Assembly: GCA_964604915.1 (NCBI GenBank)
Contig: CAZSAA010000038.1
Location: 1 to 6,615 of the forward strand
DNA length: 6,615 nucleotides
From: CAZSAA01 sp964604915
Lineage (GTDB): Bacteria > Patescibacteriota > Patescibacteriia > Patescibacteriales > UBA12465
Direction: 5' to 3'
In this document: in pieces, positions 1-4,600 of the stretch
Layout of the letters: each line of letters opens with the position of its first letter
Position numbering within the stretch: position 1 is the first letter of the stretch
Position numbers and translations under genes: made by a program
The notes under the pieces: model-generated
Databases searched by the model: none
What the model was told of the DNA's origin: nothing
What the model saw: the letters and a program-made list of their open reading frames with translations, nothing else

Positions 1-2
1 TG

Positions 3-239
3 TCGTATAGGCTAAAAAATGCTTTTGTATACATTCACACACAACAGTCTCAGATTAAAATTCACCTTGCTATTAATAAAAAAGACTTGGATGACCCCAG
101 AAATATATCACGCGATGTTACCAATATTGGTCATCATGGTGGCGGAGAAACAGAGGTTATACTTAAAAAATTAGATGATTTAAACTATATTTTTCGTCTT
201 GTCGAACAAGCATATTATAGATTAGTTAATAAGCGTTAA
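3..239 (+). CDS. DUF5655-type protein, C-terminal fragment (5' end outside window)
   Basis: An open frame enters from the left edge and runs 78 codons to a TAA. The visible pattern is a hydrophobic strand ending in KIHLAINKKDL, then DDPRNISRDVTNIGHHGGGETEV and a final helix reading LDDLNYIFRLVEQAYYRL. This matches, from memory, the end of the DUF5655 domain, in which a 'dP...srD' turn and a 'G.GetEv' segment precede a helix with 'A/YY'. Such domains often sit at the C-terminus of larger proteins, including restriction-associated or DUF262-like ones; their biochemical role is not settled. The fragment is visibly more AT-rich than the next gene, which hints at an accessory or transferred gene. 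The N-terminal architecture cannot be seen, so the parent family is open. Confidence 0.7.
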   Translation, partial: SYRLKNAFVYIHTQQSQIKIHLAINKKDLDDPRNISRDVTNIGHHGGGETEVILKKLDDLNYIFRLVEQAYYRLVNKR

Positions 240-242
240 TTA

Positions 243-248
243 TATATT
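243..248 (+). promoter_or_regulatory. Possible -10 box for the S49 peptidase gene
   Basis: TATATT (5 of 6 to consensus) lies 13 bases before the ATG at 262, which would give a start about 7 bases before the codon. No convincing -35 and no TGn extension are visible and the region is AT-rich, so a chance match is possible. It fits the short-leader pattern of other genes here. Confidence 0.3.
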
Positions 249-261
249 ACTTATTAATATT

Positions 262-1197
262 ATGCCAAACGCCTTCAACCGGTTGATGCACACCAAGATA
301 TCTTCCTTCCGCATCGACTATTCCAAGCTGAATCCTCTCCATTGGAAGGGGTCGACTTTCAAGCATATCGGATATGCCGTGGCCATCCTCATCCTCCTGG
401 CCGCTTCCGTCATCACTGTGAAGGATGAGATGGAATACCGGTTCGGCTGGGGTGACTATGCCGCTTTTGGATCAGATGGAAATGAGGAAGAAGGGGCTTG
501 TAACGTATACGGTATAGAGCTTCATGGCGAATTAGTCACCTATATCTCTCCTGAGAACTTGGACTCTAGCGGCATGGCTGCAGTTGACCAGTCTTCCTCG
601 GACGATATCCGCTGGTATATCCAGGAAGCAGAAAAAGATGAGGCTATCAAAGCCATCCTCTTGGAGATAGATTCATATGGGGGCAACGGGGTAGCGGCTG
701 AGGAAGTCGCTAACGCCTTGAAGGAAATCCATAAGCCGGTGGTGGCGATGATAAGGACGGCAGGTACTTCCGCGGCATATTGGGTCGCTACCGGCGCGGA
801 TATCATCTTCGCTTCCGCCTTGTCGGATGTAGGCAGTATCGGGGTGAGCATGTCATACCTGGACTATTCCCAGCAAAATGCGGAAGACGGCCTCACATAC
901 AATTCCTTGAGCACGGGCAAATTCAAAGATTACGGTGACCCGGATAAGCCGCTCACCGCCGAAGAACGCGCTTTGTTCCTGAGGGATATAAGCATTGCTA
1001 ACGATAATTTCATCGCCCAGGTAGCCGCTAATCGCGGACTGGAAGAAGGCAATGTGCGCGATCTGGCGGATGGATCATCCTGGCCGGGCCAGTTAGCCCT
1101 GGAGAACGGCTTGATCGATATGATAGGGGGGATAGGGGAAGTGGAAGATTATCTGGCGGAGAAGATCGGCGAGGAAGCGGAAATCTGCTGGTATTAA
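262..1197 (+). CDS. sppA: SppA-like signal peptide peptidase, family S49, membrane anchored
   Basis: This 311-residue protein has a short basic N-terminus, one membrane segment (about residues 36-53) and an extracytoplasmic S49 (ClpP-fold) domain from about 82 to 306. The nucleophile is probably Ser170 in GTSAAYWVA, which corresponds to the ASGGYYIA element of SppA. The general base is probably Lys222 in STGKFKDYGDP, matching the family's G-x-x-K-D motif, so the Ser/Lys dyad looks intact. Length agrees with single-domain (36-kDa) SppA, not the 67-kDa duplicated E. coli form. The family cleaves remnant signal peptides in the membrane after secretion. No Shine-Dalgarno precedes the ATG at 262; an internal ATG at 286 is a less likely start because the basic N-terminus would be shortened. 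A relative acting on other membrane proteins is possible. The family call is firm; the exact substrate is not known. Confidence 0.9.
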   Translation: MPNAFNRLMHTKISSFRIDYSKLNPLHWKGSTFKHIGYAVAILILLAASVITVKDEMEYRFGWGDYAAFGSDGNEEEGACNVYGIELHGELVTYISPENLDSSGMAAVDQSSSDDIRWYIQEAEKDEAIKAILLEIDSYGGNGVAAEEVANALKEIHKPVVAMIRTAGTSAAYWVATGADIIFASALSDVGSIGVSMSYLDYSQQNAEDGLTYNSLSTGKFKDYGDPDKPLTAEERALFLRDISIANDNFIAQVAANRGLEEGNVRDLADGSSWPGQLALENGLIDMIGGIGEVEDYLAEKIGEEAEICWY

Positions 1198-1200
1198 CTT

Positions 1201-1206
1201 TATAAT
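1201..1206 (+). promoter_or_regulatory. Putative -10 (TATAAT) for the 40-residue membrane peptide
   Basis: A perfect TATAAT starts 4 bases after the stop of the S49 gene and 34 bases before the next ATG. No TGn extension and no good -35 (CGGAAA at the expected place) are seen. Transcription from the upstream gene is an alternative. Confidence 0.35.
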
Positions 1207-1234
1207 ACAATAAGCGCTTTAACTAACCAATCCT

Positions 1235-1357
1235 ATGTCTATCATCATGTTATCTCTCGCCGTGTTAGCCTTCCTTGCCCTGGCTGGCGGCGCTATCTAT
1301 CTGGGCGTCAGGGAGGACAAGAAAAGGAAGGAAGGGGAGATGGAAAAACGCCAATAA
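1235..1357 (+). CDS. Small single-pass membrane protein, 40 residues
   Basis: The ORF starts at ATG 1235 (MSIIMLSLAVLAFLALAGG) and ends in a strongly charged tail (VREDKKRKEGEMEKRQ). Residues about 2-23 form one hydrophobic helix and the tail is mainly basic, so by the positive-inside rule the N-terminus would face out and the tail would lie in the cytoplasm. Coding is supported by this clean two-part design, by the TATAAT 34 bases upstream and by a terminator starting 13 bases after the stop. No Shine-Dalgarno is visible. I do not recognise a family. It follows the S49 peptidase gene by 37 bases and could be cotranscribed with it, but nothing in the sequence shows a shared function. Confidence 0.55.
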   Translation: MSIIMLSLAVLAFLALAGGAIYLGVREDKKRKEGEMEKRQ

Positions 1358-1369
1358 AGCAGGAATCAT

Positions 1370-1402
1370 GCAAAGTCCGCTCGCATCAGAGCGGTCTTTT
1401 GC
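1370..1402 (+). terminator. Rho-independent terminator after the S49 peptidase / small membrane peptide
   Basis: CCGCTC (1377-1382) pairs with GAGCGG (1389-1394) around a 6-base loop. Flanking GCAAAG and CTTTTGC extend the helix imperfectly, and TCTTTT on the 3' side acts as the short U tract. The pyrimidine run is short, so termination may be moderate. Confidence 0.7.
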
Positions 1403-1426
1403 TATATAGGAAAACTCCGGATAAAT

Positions 1427-1435
1427 TGGTATAAT
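1427..1435 (+). promoter_or_regulatory. Extended -10 promoter for the DUF1697 gene
   Basis: TGG-TATAAT is a perfect extended -10. The -35 position (1407-1412, TAGGAA) is poor, as is usual for extended -10 promoters. The expected start is near 1442, giving a leader of about 15 bases without a Shine-Dalgarno before ATG 1457. Confidence 0.7.
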
Positions 1436-1456
1436 ATCTTAGCTAAAATATAACCT

Positions 1457-1990
1457 ATGAAAAGATACTTAGCCCTCTTGCGCGGCGTAAACGTCGGCGG
1501 GAATAATCGGGTAGAGATGAAAAAGCTCAAGGAAATCTTCGAGACTGCTGGTTTCAGCGATGTCTCTACCTATATAAATAGCGGCAACGTGATCTTTAGC
1601 GGTCCGGATGATAAGGATGAGGTGGTCGCGGCTATCAAGTCTATTCTCAAAGAAAATTTCCCTTTCGATATCCAGATGATAGTCCGCGATAGCCGGAGCA
1701 TCCGGAAGTTGGTCAAGGCGATCCCAGCTGATTGGCAGAATGACGGGAAGCAGAAGACCGATGTCCTCTTCCTCTGGGATGAGTACGACAACAAGGACTC
1801 GCTAAAGCTCGTCAAGCTGGTAGACGGTATAGACAAGGTCATATACGTTTCTGGCGCTCTCATCTGGAACCTGCTAGTGAAGGATTATGGCCGAAGCGGC
1901 ATGAGTAAGCTGGTTGGGACACTGTTATATAGGAATGTTACAGTCCGGAACGTCAACACGGTCAGGAAATTAGGCCAATTGATGGGATAG
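1457..1990 (+). CDS. DUF1697 domain protein
   Basis: This 177-residue protein spans the whole DUF1697 family (COG3797) at its usual length. The diagnostic blocks are present: LLRGVNVGGNNRVEM near the N-terminus (residues 7-21), TYINSGNVIF (38-47), a central alpha/beta region with TDVLFLWDE (101-109), and the C-terminal VTVRNVNTVRKL (161-172). The family is widespread and soluble, with no signal peptide or membrane segment; its biochemical function is unknown to me, so none is assigned. It has its own extended -10 promoter and sits 48 bases before the HD hydrolase gene, which also has a promoter-like element. It therefore looks monocistronic or loosely linked. The start at 1457 is supported because LLRGVNVGG normally lies within the first ten or so residues. 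Confidence 0.92.
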   Translation: MKRYLALLRGVNVGGNNRVEMKKLKEIFETAGFSDVSTYINSGNVIFSGPDDKDEVVAAIKSILKENFPFDIQMIVRDSRSIRKLVKAIPADWQNDGKQKTDVLFLWDEYDNKDSLKLVKLVDGIDKVIYVSGALIWNLLVKDYGRSGMSKLVGTLLYRNVTVRNVNTVRKLGQLMG

Positions 1991-2019
1991 TCAATCCCTC
2001 CCTATCCATGCTAGCATAT

Positions 2020-2028
2020 TGATATAGT
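2020..2028 (+). promoter_or_regulatory. Extended -10 promoter for the HD hydrolase gene
   Basis: TGA-TATAGT matches an extended -10 with 5 of 6 core bases. Transcription would start near 2035, only about 4 bases before ATG 2039, so the mRNA would be nearly leaderless. No -35 is seen. Confidence 0.55.
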
Positions 2029-2038
2029 CTATAACCAT

Positions 2039-2623
2039 ATGAAACTCACTCCTAAGATCAGAGAAGCAATAAACTTGGCTAGCCGATTGCATCACGGGCA
2101 GATGCGCAAGGCGGAAGGAAATCTGCCATATATCAGCCATCCTTTCGCCGTAGCTTGGATACTTGGCGGCTATACCGACGATGAGGATACTATCATCGCC
2201 GGTTTGCTCCATGACGTCCTTGAAGATGTAGAGGAATACTATTATCAGGATCTGGTGCGTGATGCCGGCGCTAACGTCGCTGACATCGTCAAGGGCGTAA
2301 GCGAAGACCGCGATTACGGGGAAGAGGAAATTGATCCTAAATCCACCTGGGAAGAAAGGAAGGTTAAATACCTGACTGCTTTGGAATATGACCGAAAGGA
2401 ATCACTCATGGTCTGCGCGGCCGACAAGATCCATAACCTCGAGTCGATGATGGCTCTATACCGCCAGGCTGGAGAATCGATGTGGCAGCATTTCAATTCG
2501 CCCAAAAATAAGAAACTATGGTTATATCAGGAGATTTCTAAATTCCTCCGCACCAAACTGGATAATCCCATCATCGATGAGCTTGATCGCGTATACGCCG
2601 AAGCGGAAAAGCTGATGCTATAG
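2039..2623 (+). CDS. HD-domain phosphohydrolase of the MESH1/SpoT hydrolase type
   Basis: This 194-residue protein is one HD domain with the order of motifs seen in the (p)ppGpp hydrolase half of RelA/SpoT and in stand-alone MESH1. They are HHGQMRKAEGNLPYISHP (residues 18-35; His34), AGLLHDVLEDVEE (54-66; His58, Asp59, Glu62, Asp63) and CAADKIHNLESM (126-137; Asp129, Asn133). His34, His58, Asp59 and Asp129 would hold the metal ion, normally Mn2+. No synthetase, TGS or ACT domain follows, so this would be a small hydrolase acting alone in the cytosol. Related HD proteins hydrolyse other nucleotides, so (p)ppGpp is the likely but unproven substrate. No Shine-Dalgarno is present; the start is set by the family N-terminus and the adjacent promoter. 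Confidence 0.88.
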   Translation: MKLTPKIREAINLASRLHHGQMRKAEGNLPYISHPFAVAWILGGYTDDEDTIIAGLLHDVLEDVEEYYYQDLVRDAGANVADIVKGVSEDRDYGEEEIDPKSTWEERKVKYLTALEYDRKESLMVCAADKIHNLESMMALYRQAGESMWQHFNSPKNKKLWLYQEISKFLRTKLDNPIIDELDRVYAEAEKLML

Positions 2624-2646
2624 CCGATTTGCCAAAGAATCTTCGT

Positions 2647-2675
2647 TTGACCGATGCTAAATTACATGTTATTAT
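2647..2675 (+). promoter_or_regulatory. Promoter of the trp leader / trpB transcript
   Basis: TTGACC (2647-2652, 5 of 6) and TATTAT (2670-2675, 5 of 6) are separated by exactly 17 bases. TG at 2667-2668 adds an extended -10. This is the best complete promoter on the plus strand. The start is expected near 2682, about 2 bases before the leader-peptide ATG. Confidence 0.8.
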
Positions 2676-2683
2676 TTTTTTAT

Positions 2684-2746
2684 ATGCATAATGTTTTCCG
2701 GAACAATTCCAAGAAGATCTGGTGGGCTGCCCATAGCCTTGGGTAG
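2684..2746 (+). CDS. trpL: Trp leader peptide, 20 codons with tandem Trp
   Basis: The ORF begins at ATG 2684, right after the expected transcription start, and ends with TAG at 2744-2746. Its peptide ends in KKIWWAAHSLG; codons 13 and 14 are TGG TGG (2720-2725). Tandem Trp codons in a short ORF upstream of a Trp gene are the hallmark of trp leader peptides such as E. coli TrpL. The peptide is probably not a functional product. Translating it senses charged tRNA-Trp: a ribosome stalled at the Trp codons covers RNA segment 1, which starts at 2726, while a ribosome that reaches the stop codon covers segment 2. No Shine-Dalgarno is visible, so translation would begin on a leaderless mRNA. An in-frame upstream ATG at 2666 lies inside the promoter and should not be transcribed. 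Confidence 0.8.
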   Translation: MHNVFRNNSKKIWWAAHSLG

Positions 2747-2778
2747 CGGATTTCGTTTAGATATATAATCATCATTCC

Positions 2779-2815
2779 AGCTGTCCTCGGCTTATCCGTC
2801 AAGGGCGGCTTTTTT
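2779..2815 (+). terminator. Attenuator terminator (segments 3:4) before trpB
   Basis: AGCTGTCC (2779-2786) pairs with GGGCGGCT (2803-2810) over 8 base pairs, two of them G-U (2782:2807 and 2784:2805). The 16-base loop contains a small CGG/CCG inner helix (2788-2790 with 2796-2798). A T run covers 2810-2815. The T run is on the plus strand only, so the hairpin acts towards trpB. It lies 142 bases before the trpB start and does not follow the HD gene directly, which argues against a plain end-of-gene terminator. Confidence 0.8.
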
Positions 2816-2918
2816 ATTTCCTAACCCATTTCTTCGTATGATAATCCGTCGCTATTTCCACAATCGTTCCACTGAACTCTGGCGACCAGGGCTGGTTTTC
2901 CGTGCCATACGGCGTCAC
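2814..2918 (-). other. Possible small minus-strand ORF or gene remnant between attenuator and trpB
   Basis: On the minus strand a frame from GTG (2918-2916) to TAA (2816-2814) would encode 34 residues, with a normal-looking composition (TPYGTENQPWSPEF, then GTIVEIATDYHTKKWVRK). The plus-strand frame over the same bases (ATG 2838 to TAA 2933, 31 codons) is rich in Arg, His and Phe, as antisense frames often are. The minus frame has no ATG, no Shine-Dalgarno and no clear promoter, and a stop lies only a few codons upstream. It may be a decayed gene end or chance. It lies wholly in the long 5' leader of trpB. Confidence 0.2.
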
Positions 2919-2956
2919 TATGGTTTCACTTAATTAACTCTTAAATCATCAATTAT

Positions 2957-4159
2957 ATGAAAAACAATTCATTAAAATCTTTACCAGGATCTTCGGGGTA
3001 TTTCGGTCTTTATGGGGGTCGGCAAATCGATCCTGGGCTTGAAGCTGAATTCGAAGCGATAGAGGCTGCGTATGCGGAGGCGCAGGTTGATCCGGCTTTC
3101 CGCGAAGAATATGAAACTCTCCTGCGTGATTATGTCGGACGTCCTTCGTCGCTATATCTCGCTCGCAGTCTCAGCCGTAAGCTGGGCGGAGCGAAGATAT
3201 ATCTCAAGCGAGAAGACCTTAATCATACCGGAGCACATAAGATAAACCATACGATAGGGGAGGCTCTCTTGGCTAAGAGGATGGGGAAGAAGAAGTTGCT
3301 TGCCGAAACGGGAGCTGGCCAGCATGGCGTGGCTCTAGCTACTGCTGCCGCTCTAGTTGGCTTGGAATGCGAGATCCATATGGGAGAGATAGATATATGC
3401 AAACAGGCTTCCAACGTCGCTAGGATGAAGATGCTCGGAGCGAAGATAGTGCCGGTAACGGCAGGAGGAAAATCCTTGAAGGAGGCGGTAGATAGCGCTT
3501 TCCAAGAATTCGTTCGTAATCCTGGAGAGATATTCTTCGGGATCGGCTCGGTAGTCGGGCCGCATCCTTTCCCGAAAATGGTACGGGATTTCCAATCGGT
3601 AATCGGACGGGAAGCGAGGGCACAGATTTTAGATAAAGAGGGCAAGTTACCTGATTATCTGATAGCTTGTGTCGGCGGCGGCTCTAACGCCATCGGCCTC
3701 TTCCATGAATTCTTGGATGATCCAGGAGTAAGGATGATCGGGGTTGAGCCGGCTGGCAAGGGGTTGGAGTTCGGCAAGCATGCCGCCACTATTAGTATGG
3801 GACAGCCTGGTAATATACATGGCATGTTCACTTATCTCCTGCAGGATAGCGAAGGTAATCCAGCTCCAGTATACTCCATCGCTTCTGGTCTAGACTATCC
3901 TGGAGTCGGTCCTGTTCATGCTGACTTACACGAGAGGAGCCGAGTGGAATATGTAACCATATTGGACGAGGAAGCTTTATCCGCTTTCCATGAGTTATCC
4001 CGAACCGAAGGAATAATTCCGGCCTTGGAGAGCGCTCACGCTCTGGCTCAAGCAGTGAAATTAGCCCCGTTCATGACAAAAGAAACCGTGATAATAGTTA
4101 ACTTATCCGGGCGCGGTGACAAGGATATCGAATTCGTACAGGAATTATCAGGTATATAG
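2957..4159 (+). CDS. trpB: Tryptophan synthase beta chain
   Basis: This 400-residue protein is a full-length TrpB, which joins indole and L-serine to form L-tryptophan using PLP. The PLP lysine is Lys95 in HTGAHKIN and the catalytic glutamate is Glu117 in ETGAGQHG. The phosphate-binding loop is GGGSNA (240-245), GLDYPGVGP lies at 311-319, and the C-terminal LSGRGDKD (383-390) holds the serine near the PLP ring nitrogen. The COMM region that contacts TrpA is present, yet no trpA follows: a terminator comes 23 bases after the stop. Most TrpB proteins have GPEH or GPQH where this one has GPVHADL (318-324). No Shine-Dalgarno precedes ATG 2957, and translation starts after a 140-base leader that follows the attenuator. 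Expression should rise when tryptophan is scarce. Alone, it could salvage indole, as proposed for trpB in some reduced genomes, or work with a TrpA encoded elsewhere. Confidence 0.97.
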   Translation: MKNNSLKSLPGSSGYFGLYGGRQIDPGLEAEFEAIEAAYAEAQVDPAFREEYETLLRDYVGRPSSLYLARSLSRKLGGAKIYLKREDLNHTGAHKINHTIGEALLAKRMGKKKLLAETGAGQHGVALATAAALVGLECEIHMGEIDICKQASNVARMKMLGAKIVPVTAGGKSLKEAVDSAFQEFVRNPGEIFFGIGSVVGPHPFPKMVRDFQSVIGREARAQILDKEGKLPDYLIACVGGGSNAIGLFHEFLDDPGVRMIGVEPAGKGLEFGKHAATISMGQPGNIHGMFTYLLQDSEGNPAPVYSIASGLDYPGVGPVHADLHERSRVEYVTILDEEALSAFHELSRTEGIIPALESAHALAQAVKLAPFMTKETVIIVNLSGRGDKDIEFVQELSGI

Positions 4160-4182
4160 GATATAGGTGAAAAAGCGTTGAC

Positions 4183-4211
4183 AAAGCAGCTTCATCGCGG
4201 AGCTGCTTTTT
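4183..4211 (+). terminator. Terminator of trpB
   Basis: AAAGCAGCT (4183-4191) pairs perfectly with AGCTGCTTT (4201-4209) around a 9-base loop and is followed by TT. With the 3' arm ending in TTTTT, this is a standard intrinsic terminator. It makes the attenuated transcript monocistronic. Confidence 0.85.
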
Positions 4212-4243
4212 CAAGTTCTGTGTATTTTTGGTTAAATATTTTT

Positions 4244-4273
4244 TTGACTATTATTCAGATATTGTGGTATTCT
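4244..4273 (+). promoter_or_regulatory. Putative promoter of the 57-residue membrane peptide
   Basis: TTGACT (4244-4249, 5 of 6) is followed after 18 bases by TATTCT (4268-4273, 4 of 6). TGG directly before it makes an extended -10. The start would lie near 4280, about 53 bases before the ATG. TATAGT at 4291-4296 is an alternative -10 without a TGn extension. Confidence 0.5.
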
Positions 4274-4311
4274 TTATATATAGATTGGGTTATAGTTCGT
4301 TTATATATAAA
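4273..4311 (+). repeat. AU-only inverted repeat in the 5' leader of the 57-residue gene
   Basis: TTTATATATA (4273-4282) is perfectly complementary to TATATATAAA (4302-4311), with 19 bases between. If transcribed from an upstream start it could form a weak all-AU hairpin ending 9 bases before the Shine-Dalgarno. It also overlaps the -10 region, so an operator is possible. Confidence 0.4.
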
Positions 4312-4320
4312 TAATAAAAA

Positions 4321-4327
4321 AGGAGGG
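4321..4327 (+). promoter_or_regulatory. Strong Shine-Dalgarno AGGAGGG
   Basis: AGGAGG with 6 bases to the ATG at 4333 is an ideal ribosome binding site. It fixes the start of the 57-residue peptide and is the only such site before a gene in this window, where the other genes lack one. Confidence 0.85.
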
Positions 4328-4332
4328 AAATT

Positions 4333-4506
4333 ATGAAGACGGAAAATCATTTTTCTTGGCATGATGTGGGTGAAGATGCCTTCACCCTGATGGCTATTCT
4401 TCTTGGCGCTACCCTTATCGCGGTAGCGATCGCCAGCGTAGGTTATGCCATCCTGGAAGTGTTCCAGGAAATAAGCGAAAGGATATATCCTTTTGACCTT
4501 CTATAA
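4333..4506 (+). CDS. Small single-pass membrane protein, 57 residues
   Basis: The ORF has an ideal Shine-Dalgarno, a promoter-like element and its own terminator, so it is very likely a real gene although short. An acidic and aromatic N-terminus (NHFSWHDVGEDAFT) is followed by one membrane helix (about residues 17-41, LMAILLGATLIAVAIASVGYA). A short amphipathic tail with EVFQEISERI comes next, and the protein ends YPFDLL. It is not cleaved by an obvious signal peptidase site. I do not recognise a family. The strong ribosome binding site in a region of leaderless genes suggests high or separately controlled expression. It sits alone between trpB and the DUF1294 gene with terminators on both sides, so neighbours give no clue to its role. 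Confidence 0.75.
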   Translation: MKTENHFSWHDVGEDAFTLMAILLGATLIAVAIASVGYAILEVFQEISERIYPFDLL

Positions 4507-4510
4507 ATAT

Positions 4511-4535
4511 AGCTTCCTTGCAGGGAAGCTTTTTT
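4511..4535 (+). terminator. Terminator of the 57-residue peptide gene
   Basis: AGCTTCC (4511-4517) pairs perfectly with GGAAGCT (4524-4530) around a 6-base loop and is followed by TTTTT. It starts 5 bases after the stop codon. Confidence 0.88.
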
Positions 4536-4552
4536 GTACACTACTTATATGA

Positions 4553-4566
4553 CTATGCATGCATAG
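4553..4566. repeat. Perfect 14-base palindrome upstream of the DUF1294 gene
   Basis: CTATGCATGCATAG is fully self-complementary. It ends 21 bases before the TATAAT at 4587 and reaches the expected -35 position (4564-4569). This is the right place and symmetry for a repressor or activator site, but no regulator is identified. Confidence 0.35.
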
Positions 4567-4586
4567 CATTATCCGGCTTTCCCGGC

Positions 4587-4592
4587 TATAAT
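4587..4592 (+). promoter_or_regulatory. -10 (TATAAT) of the DUF1294 gene
   Basis: A perfect TATAAT lies 8 bases before ATG 4601, so transcription would begin at or next to the start codon (leaderless mRNA). There is no TGn extension and the -35 (TAGCAT) is weak, so an activator at the nearby palindrome is conceivable. Confidence 0.6.
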
Positions 4593-4600
4593 ATCCGTAT

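Larger units (their letters stand above)
2682..2815 (+). promoter_or_regulatory. Tryptophan transcription attenuator (ribosome-mediated) upstream of trpB
   Basis: Four segments with mutually exclusive pairing are visible. Segment 1 GCTGCCC (2726-2732) pairs with segment 2 GGGTAGC (2741-2747) around an 8-base loop. Segment 2, extended to 2750, pairs with segment 3 (2776-2786) over 10 base pairs with A2779 bulged; this is the antiterminator. Segment 3 (2779-2786) pairs with segment 4 GGGCGGCT (2803-2810) and is followed by TTTTT; this is the terminator. Segments 1 and 3 differ by one base (GCTGCCC and GCTGTCC), which explains the competition. The Trp codons abut segment 1 and the leader stop lies in segment 2. 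Low Trp should therefore give 2:3 pairing and readthrough into trpB, and high Trp should give 3:4 pairing and termination. Pairings were read by eye and no energies were computed. Confidence 0.8.

Noticed and set aside
2666..2683. In-frame upstream ATG (2666) that would lengthen the Trp leader peptide to 26 residues
   Set aside because: It overlaps the -10 element (2670-2675), so it should not be in the RNA. The ATG at 2684 fits the expected start.
2885..2899. ACCA-GGGC-TGGT hairpin followed by TTTT, as a second terminator before trpB
   Set aside because: The stem has only 4 base pairs and the T run is short. Too weak to call.
2838..2933. 31-codon plus-strand ORF (ATG to TAA) between the attenuator and trpB, with one Trp codon
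   Set aside because: Its Arg/His/Phe-rich composition looks antisense-like, it has no ribosome binding site, and the single Trp codon is not placed for a second attenuator.
2682..2956. T-box or other tRNA-sensing riboswitch before trpB
   Set aside because: No T-box sequence (AGGGUGGNACCGCG-like) or specifier-loop layout is visible. The Trp-codon ORF with competing hairpins explains the region better.
4178..4183. TTGACA as a -35 box after trpB
   Set aside because: It overlaps the trpB terminator and no -10 is found 16-18 bases downstream.
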